From OMOG01 sp041485845 (lineage in GTDB: Bacteria; Acidobacteriota; Terriglobia; Bryobacterales; Bryobacteraceae), in assembly GCA_041485845.1 (NCBI GenBank), contig JBGPKH010000547.1, positions 1 through 6,177 of the forward strand: a stretch of DNA of 6,177 nucleotides, in the 5' to 3' direction. Position 1 is the first letter of the stretch, and each line of letters starts with the position of its first letter. Below, piece by piece: positions 1 through 3,737 of the stretch. The translations under genes and the position numbers were made by a program. A model generated the notes under the pieces. The model searched no databases. It saw only the letters and a program-made list of their open reading frames with translations, and had not been told where the DNA came from.

Positions 1-79
1 CCAACAAGCGGCGGGATCTCTCGTCCAGCACCGCCTCCAGGGACCTGAAGCGGTCGCGGACACCAGCCGAGTCATCCAT
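1..79 (-). CDS. Transposase N-terminus, ISAzo13-like (partial, cut by window edge)
   Basis: Reading the minus strand from the ATG at 77-79 gives 26 complete codons to the window edge, beginning MDDSAGVRDRFRSLEAVLDE and continuing RSRRLL. The pattern of an arginine/phenylalanine-rich start, then 'LE.VLDER.RRL', is what I recall from the N-termini of ISAzo13-family transposases (the Rhodopirellula-type DDE transposase), where it precedes a helix-turn-helix region. The frame is open upstream to a stop at 125-127, so a slightly earlier non-ATG start is possible, but the ATG gives the familiar beginning. The catalytic domain is outside the window, so intactness cannot be judged. The family call rests on a short stretch and could be wrong. 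That this is a mobile-element gene is supported by the disrupted, repeat-rich neighbourhood. Confidence 0.6.
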   Translation of the reverse strand, partial: MDDSAGVRDRFRSLEAVLDERSRRLL

Positions 80-103
80 CCACTCCAGGATAGCCCAAAA
101 ACA

Positions 104-145
104 TTCCAGAGTGGTAATGTTATTTCATAACAGTTCCTAAGGTAA
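104..145. mobile_element. Probable terminal region of the ISAzo13-like element
   Basis: Upstream of the transposase start, the sequence turns AT-rich compared with everything around it. It contains a short inverted repeat, GTTAT (119-123) and ATAAC (127-131), separated by three bases. The outward side then reads CAGTTCCTAAGG (131-142), after which the composition returns to GC-rich. A location just outside the transposase start, and the abrupt change in composition, fit an insertion-sequence end. The exact boundary and any target-site duplication cannot be fixed because the other end is outside the window. Confidence 0.4.
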
Positions 146-519
146 GGGCGTCGTCAAGATGACGGCTGCGCGCGATCCAGTCTTTGGACACATGTTTTGC
201 CTGCAACTTCCCAGAACGCCGTTTCTGGACATCGAGTCGGATTGCTGGTGGTATGGTTATCGCCACCTATTGAAACTCCCTTGAGAGGTTCCCAAGCTGG
301 ACGTCGCGGGTTTCGAAACCCGTTCTCCCGCACGATTTTCAATATTGGGTAAAACAACCGCACGTAAGACTGGGGTTTCCAAGCGGAAATCCGCAAAACG
401 CCCATTCCTTCGATTGGCCGGTGGGGTGTCCGGACCCGAAGACCTCTCGACCCGCAAAGGCTTCACGCGCAAGTGAAGGCCATCGCGGACACCGGCTTCT
501 GGTAACCGTGCGTTCCCTG
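146..519. other. Gene-free interval with scattered hairpins
   Basis: No convincing gene is visible; the open frames here lack any family signature and disagree between strands. The stretch contains several short inverted repeats: CCAGAA/TTCTGG (211-216 and 223-228), a 16-bp perfect palindrome (307-322), GCGGA/TCCGC (383-387 and 390-394), the 8-bp palindrome GTCCGGAC (428-435), and CTTCAC/GTGAAG (461-466 and 473-478). It probably consists of repeat debris between an insertion sequence and a decayed permease gene. A structured RNA is not excluded, but nothing recognisable supports one. Confidence 0.5.
307..322. repeat. 16-bp perfect palindrome
   Basis: CGGGTTTCGAAACCCG reads identically on both strands with no spacer. 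It lies in a gene-free region, about 320 bases downstream of the last remnant of coding sequence. A perfect palindrome of this length could be a dimeric protein-binding site, or part of a dispersed repeat family. There is no adjacent gene start for it to control, which favours the repeat interpretation. Confidence 0.6.
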
Positions 520-630
520 GTGGCGCAGACACTCTGTCTGCCGCGCCGGCACTCGTGCCGGTGCATGGGTGTTCAACGAAGCAAGGGTCGAGACGAGTCT
601 CGACCCGGCAGCCACGAGTGCCTGCGCCAC
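520..630. repeat. 111-bp compound palindromic element with terminal inverted repeats (MITE/REP-like)
   Basis: The ends are inverted copies of each other: 520-534 reads GTGGCGCAGACACTC, and the reverse complement of 616-630 reads GTGGCGCAGGCACTC, 14 of 15 identical. Four small hairpins lie inside: CAGACA/TGTCTG (526-540), CCGGCAC/GTGCCGG (546-561), GGGTCGAGAC/GTCTCGACCC (585-606) and an imperfect one at 608-625. Three have a two-base loop within ACTCGT or its complement ACGAGT; the fourth (526-540) has the loop CTC. No coding sequence is credible here. The arrangement is like a miniature non-autonomous or REP-type element, but I cannot name a family. Confidence 0.6.
585..606. repeat. 10-bp perfect hairpin within the compound element
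   Basis: GGGTCGAGAC (585-594) is followed by two bases, GA, and then its exact reverse complement GTCTCGACCC (597-606). It is the strongest stem in the gene-free interval and forms the centre-right part of the 520-630 element. No run of T follows on either strand, so a classical intrinsic terminator is unlikely. Confidence 0.6.
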
Positions 631-645
631 AGCGCCTGGGGAGGC

Positions 646-785
646 TCACTCCCACCGCAGCGACGGAATAAGCGACGCCACCAAGGCCACCGTCATCCAA
701 CGCCGCGGCGACTGTCAGGAAGACACTTGGGTCGGTCGGCTTGACCTCGAACAGCATGGAGGCCATCAGGCGCGTGCCCGGCGCT
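646..785 (-). pseudogene. Degenerate 3'-end remnant of a second ADOP-type permease
   Basis: On the minus strand this reads TRLMASMLFEVKPTDPSVFL and TVAAAL, almost the same as the C-terminal part of the neighbouring permease (TRLMTTMLFEVKPTDPAVFL). An extra base in the CGTTGGATGACG stretch then shifts the frame. After correcting it, the sequence continues MTVALVASLIPSLRWE and stops at TGA (646-648). Compared with the neighbour's ancestral end, ASLIPSLRAIRIHPSTALRW plus E, eleven codons (33 bp) are missing exactly between two copies of CTGCGG. The similarity starts around 785, just after the ancestral stop of the main gene at 792-794. It is therefore either a leftover of a tandem ADOP gene or a duplicated 3' end. 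At roughly 85-90% identity by eye it is not a very recent copy. It cannot encode a functional permease. Confidence 0.8.
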
Positions 786-791
786 GACCAG

Positions 792-857
792 TCATTCCCA
801 CCGCAGCGCCGTCGACGGATGGATGCGGATCGCCCGCAGCGATGGAATCAGCGACGC
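792..857 (-). pseudogene. Out-of-frame ancestral C-terminal tail of the ADOP permease
   Basis: Immediately after the frameshift, codons 857 down to 795 in another frame encode ASLIPSLRAIRIHPSTALRW and E, ending in TGA at 792-794. A short basic segment followed by 'hP..ALR.E' is the usual C-terminal end of MacB/FtsX-type permeases. Restoring one base would give a protein of about 811 residues. The current reading stops 21 codons early at 848-850 and replaces half of the last membrane segment and the cytoplasmic tail. Good conservation of this tail suggests that the base was lost recently or was miscalled. Confidence 0.8.
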
Positions 858-3226
858 GCGAAGGCCACCGTCATCAACGCCGCGGCCACCGTCAGGAAGA
901 CCGCCGGGTCGGTCGGCTTCACCTCGAACAGCATGGTGGTCATCAGGCGAGTGAGGGCGGCGGCGCCCGCGATTCCGATGGCCAGCCCAATCGCCGCCAG
1001 CCGGATTCCGTGGCCGATCACCATTCCGAGCACGTCGCGTCCACCCGCGCCGAGCGCCAGGCGAATTCCGAACTCCCGCGTGCGCTGGGTCACGGTATAG
1101 GCCAGCACGCCGTAGATGCCGATGGCGGAGAGCACCAGCGCCAGCGCCGCGAATACCAGGCAGATCGCCATCGCCGCCCGGCGGTTGCGCATGGAAGCCG
1201 AGAGTCGCTCCGGCATGGTCTTCACATCGAACAAGGCCAGTTCGGGATCGGCCCGCAGGAGCTCGCGGCGGATTTCCGCGGTCACCTGCGAGTCGTCGCG
1301 GACCGTCTTGACCACCAGGTGCATCGATCGCACGGGGGATTGTTTGTAACTGAAATAGATGGCCCCCAGAGAGTTCCGTTCGGCGAGGTCGTTCTCCTTG
1401 ACGCTGCCCACCACGCCGATGATGCGCCAGATGGGCTCGCCGGCGTCGATTCCGCGGCGGAATCCCGCGCCGAGCGCGTTGCCTTTGGGCCAGTACTTCC
1501 GCGCCAGGAACTGGTCGATCAGCGCCACCTTCTGGGTATCCGCGGTGTCGCCCTCGGTGAAGGTGCGCCCCTGTAGGATGGGAACTCCCATGGCCTGGAT
1601 GTAGCCGGGATCGACATAGTTCCAGGCGGGCACGGGCGGATTCTCGCCGGGCGCGCGCGTGTAGCCGTCGATCAGGATCACGCCGTCGCTGTGGTTGTTA
1701 CTGAAGGGCAGAGACGAGACGATCCCGGCGCGCTCCACTCCGGGCAGGGCGCGGACCTTTTCGAGCAGGCCGTCGACGAAGGCGCGGGCGCGCGCGTCCT
1801 CTCCATATCGGGCTCGCGGCAACGAGAGCGCCGCGGTGATGACGTTCTGCGACCGGAAGCCGGGATTGACCGACAACAGGCGCGCGAAGCTCAAGGTCAG
1901 CAGCCCGGAGCCGATCAGCAGGATGAACGCCAGCGAAACCTGGCAAATCACCAGGGCCGATCGCGTCCAGATGGCCCTTCGCTCGGCGGTGCCGCTCCTC
2001 TCGGTCGAACGGAATACGGCGTGCAGGTCGCGGCGGAACAGGTGGTACACCGGCACGCTGCCGAACACCAGCCCGGTCAGGACCGCCATCGCCGCGCTGA
2101 ACGCCAGCACCGTGGGGTCCATCTGAATGCTGGTCCCGCGGGGGAGATCTTTGGCGCCGAGCGAGGCGAGCAGACGGACGCCCGCGAATCCGGTGAGGAT
2201 TCCCAGCGATCCACCCAGCGCCGCCAGCGTGACGCTCTCGGTGAGCAACTGGCGCCCCAGCCGCAAACGGCCGGCGCCCAGGCTGAAGCGGATGGCCAGT
2301 TCCTTCATCCGGATATTGGAACGAACCAGCATCAGGTTGGCCACGTTGACGCAGCCGATCAGGAGGACGAAGGCCACAGCGGCCTGCAACAGATACAGCG
2401 TCGGGCGCACGTCCTTGACCAACTGGTCTTTCAGGCCCACGACGACGGTTCCGAACCGCGCGTCGATCAGCAGCTTGCGGAACTTGGGAATGCGCTCGAC
2501 GTTCTGCCGGTTCACGCCGTCGATGCGCCGCTGGGCGAAGGCCAACGGCACGCCGGAGCTCAGCCGCGCGATCATGGCCCAACTGTTGCTGTGCCGCGCG
2601 TCGTCGGTGGTCTGTTCCGGCGCGAAGGAGAGCGGCACCCAGAGCCTGGCTTCGAAACCGGGCACTTCGAACCCTTCCGGCATGACGCCCACCACCCGGT
2701 ACGGCGCTCCGCTGAGGCGGACGTCCTTGCCGAGGATGTTGGGGTCGCGGGCGAACATGTCCTTCCAGAGCCCGTAGCTCAGGATGGCAAAGCGGTCCTT
2801 GCGGAAAACGGCGTCGTCTTCGGTGAAGGCGCGCCCCACTAGCGGCGCGGCGCGGAGGACGCGGAAGTAGGATGGGGTCACGGACTGCGCGGCGATCCGC
2901 AAGGGCGATCCTTCGGAACCCACATCGTAGCCGGCTCCTTTGGTGAGAGCCACGGAATCGAAGACGTCGGTCATCTGCTTCCGGTCGAAGTAGTCGGGGA
3001 CGCCGTTGGCGCCGCGGTCGGTGACCCCTACGCCTGGGTAGATGTTATAGAGCGTCACCAGCCGCCCAGGCTCGGGAAACGGGAGCGGTTCGAGGATCAC
3101 GGCGTTCAACACCGTGAAGATCGCAGTGTTGGCGCCGATGCACAGCGCCAGCGTGAGCAGGGCCGTGATGGTAAACGCCTTGTCTTTCCAAAGAAGCTTG
3201 AGGCCGAATCGGAGATCTTGCAGCAT
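848..3226 (-). CDS. ADOP-family permease (MacB/FtsX-like), frameshifted near its C-terminus
   Basis: This is an inner-membrane permease of the acidobacterial duplicated orphan permease type: a MacB/FtsX architecture repeated twice, with no ATPase encoded beside it. As read it has 792 residues. It begins MLQDLRFGLKLLWKDKAFTI, a typical family start, followed by a first membrane segment (about 18-40, with GANTAIF) and a MacB-like periplasmic core (about 45-265). Three membrane segments follow (about 275-300, 333-355, 370-392; the conserved RMKELAIRFSLGAGR lies at 306-320). A fifth segment (421-446) starts the second half, with another periplasmic core (about 450-680). Segments at 684-710 and 733-755 include TREFGIRLALGA (716-727). 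The last segment begins near 775. Relative to the remnant at 646-785, one base is missing near 858-862, so the frame ends VAFARR instead of continuing VAF.ASLIPSLRAIRI. The RBS is weak. The transported substrate or partner cannot be inferred. The frameshift could also be a sequencing error. Confidence 0.9.
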   Translation of the reverse strand: MLQDLRFGLKLLWKDKAFTITALLTLALCIGANTAIFTVLNAVILEPLPFPEPGRLVTLYNIYPGVGVTDRGANGVPDYFDRKQMTDVFDSVALTKGAGYDVGSEGSPLRIAAQSVTPSYFRVLRAAPLVGRAFTEDDAVFRKDRFAILSYGLWKDMFARDPNILGKDVRLSGAPYRVVGVMPEGFEVPGFEARLWVPLSFAPEQTTDDARHSNSWAMIARLSSGVPLAFAQRRIDGVNRQNVERIPKFRKLLIDARFGTVVVGLKDQLVKDVRPTLYLLQAAVAFVLLIGCVNVANLMLVRSNIRMKELAIRFSLGAGRLRLGRQLLTESVTLAALGGSLGILTGFAGVRLLASLGAKDLPRGTSIQMDPTVLAFSAAMAVLTGLVFGSVPVYHLFRRDLHAVFRSTERSGTAERRAIWTRSALVICQVSLAFILLIGSGLLTLSFARLLSVNPGFRSQNVITAALSLPRARYGEDARARAFVDGLLEKVRALPGVERAGIVSSLPFSNNHSDGVILIDGYTRAPGENPPVPAWNYVDPGYIQAMGVPILQGRTFTEGDTADTQKVALIDQFLARKYWPKGNALGAGFRRGIDAGEPIWRIIGVVGSVKENDLAERNSLGAIYFSYKQSPVRSMHLVVKTVRDDSQVTAEIRRELLRADPELALFDVKTMPERLSASMRNRRAAMAICLVFAALALVLSAIGIYGVLAYTVTQRTREFGIRLALGAGGRDVLGMVIGHGIRLAAIGLAIGIAGAAALTRLMTTMLFEVKPTDPAVFLTVAAALMTVAFARR

Positions 3227-3311
3227 CTGTTAACCAATACGACCGGAGGGCGTGGGGAGTTCGCACAAGTTGCAAAGCGCCGGGAGAGCCAAATCGCGTT
3301 ATAGTATTGGC
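3227..3311. promoter_or_regulatory. Divergent intergenic region with a candidate -10 for the HIT gene
   Basis: Between the ADOP ATG (3226) and the most likely coding start of the HIT protein there are about 85 bases. On the plus strand TATAGT at 3300-3305 resembles a sigma70 -10 box, but I see no good -35 at the expected distance. If it is a -10, transcription would start near 3312, at the TTG of the reading frame, which would make the HIT transcript leaderless. For the ADOP gene on the minus strand I see neither a clear promoter nor a strong Shine-Dalgarno sequence. These calls are weak. Confidence 0.3.
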
Positions 3312-3668
3312 TTGCCTGCCTGTCCCTATTGCGTTGCATCGCCTGAAGAGGTTTGGATCCTCACTGAGGATGCGATCGCCTTGCCGCATCCCCATCCGCT
3401 GACGGCCTGCCACGTGGTGGTGGCGCCTCGCCGCCACGTGCTTGCCTTTTACGACCTGGACGTCCAGGAGCAACGCATGGTCTGGAACCTGGTCGGCGAT
3501 ATCCAGAAGCGCATCGCATCGGCGCTGAAGGTGGATGGGTTCGACCTGGGCTTCGTCGACGGAAATGCTGAAGATCAGGGACACACGCACATCCACGTGG
3601 TGCCCCGGCCGCCTGGCGAGTCGCTGCCCCTGCCGCACGGAATCCAGTGGGTGGCGGGGGACCAGTAA
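3252..3668 (+). CDS. HIT-domain (histidine triad) nucleotide-binding protein
   Basis: A small soluble HIT-superfamily protein, probably a nucleotide hydrolase or nucleotidyl transferase acting on a nucleoside phosphate, AMP-derivative or dinucleotide. The histidine triad is clear: GHTHIHVVPR, with histidines at 111, 113 and 115 counted from GTG 3252. CPYC (24-27) is a likely zinc-binding pair, as in the Hint/GalT-like branch. In between are LTACHVVVAPRRHV (50-63), the usual second strand region, and GFDLGFVDG (96-104), which leads to the triad. From CPYC to the end it is about 115 residues, normal for the family. The GTG at 3252 is doubtful because the first 20 residues have no family character and a purine-rich stretch sits too close to it. 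TTG at 3270 or TTG at 3312 (giving MPACPYC) fits better. It is transcribed away from the ADOP gene and towards the large repeat protein. The exact substrate cannot be told. Confidence 0.88.
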   Translation: MGSSHKLQSAGRAKSRYSIGLPACPYCVASPEEVWILTEDAIALPHPHPLTACHVVVAPRRHVLAFYDLDVQEQRMVWNLVGDIQKRIASALKVDGFDLGFVDGNAEDQGHTHIHVVPRPPGESLPLPHGIQWVAGDQ

Positions 3669-3688
3669 GACGAGTCGGCTGAAAGCAG

Positions 3689-3737
3689 GCTTGGACGGCC
3701 GGCTTCGCTCGGCTTGGACAGGCCGGGAGGCCTGTCC
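3689..3737. repeat. Short direct repeat plus 9-bp perfect hairpin between convergent genes
   Basis: GCTTGGAC followed by GGCCGG occurs at 3689-3702 and, with one extra A, at 3712-3726. The second copy forms the left arm of a perfect inverted repeat, GGACAGGCC (3716-3724) and GGCCTGTCC (3729-3737), with loop GGGA. The right arm reaches the first base of the stop codon (TAG, 3737-3739) of the minus-strand gene. Placed between convergent genes, it could act as a bidirectional terminator, but neither side has a real T tract. It looks at least as much like a copy of a dispersed palindromic repeat. Confidence 0.6.

Noticed and set aside
585..606. Intrinsic terminator for the permease remnant
   Set aside because: The stem is strong, but no run of T follows on either strand and the loop is only two bases. 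It fits better as part of the repeat element.
520..630. CRISPR array
   Set aside because: The repeats are inverted and nested and differ in stem sequence. There are no regularly spaced direct repeats with unique spacers and no cas gene.
421..744. Plus-strand open frame of 107 codons in the repeat region
   Set aside because: It runs through the 520-630 palindromic element and the antisense of the permease remnant. The product is rich in R, H, S and G, without an RBS or domain.
257..766. Minus-strand open frame of 169 codons taken as one protein
   Set aside because: Only the first 23 residues or so match the ADOP C-terminus. After the extra base the reading goes through the palindromic repeats and has no family character, so I treat it as a remnant plus repeat DNA.
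1691..2842. Long plus-strand open frame of 383 codons opposite the ADOP gene
   Set aside because: It is antisense to a well-supported permease. Its product is a low-complexity mix of R, Q, E, H, A and G without membrane or domain features, as expected from the reverse strand of a high-GC gene.
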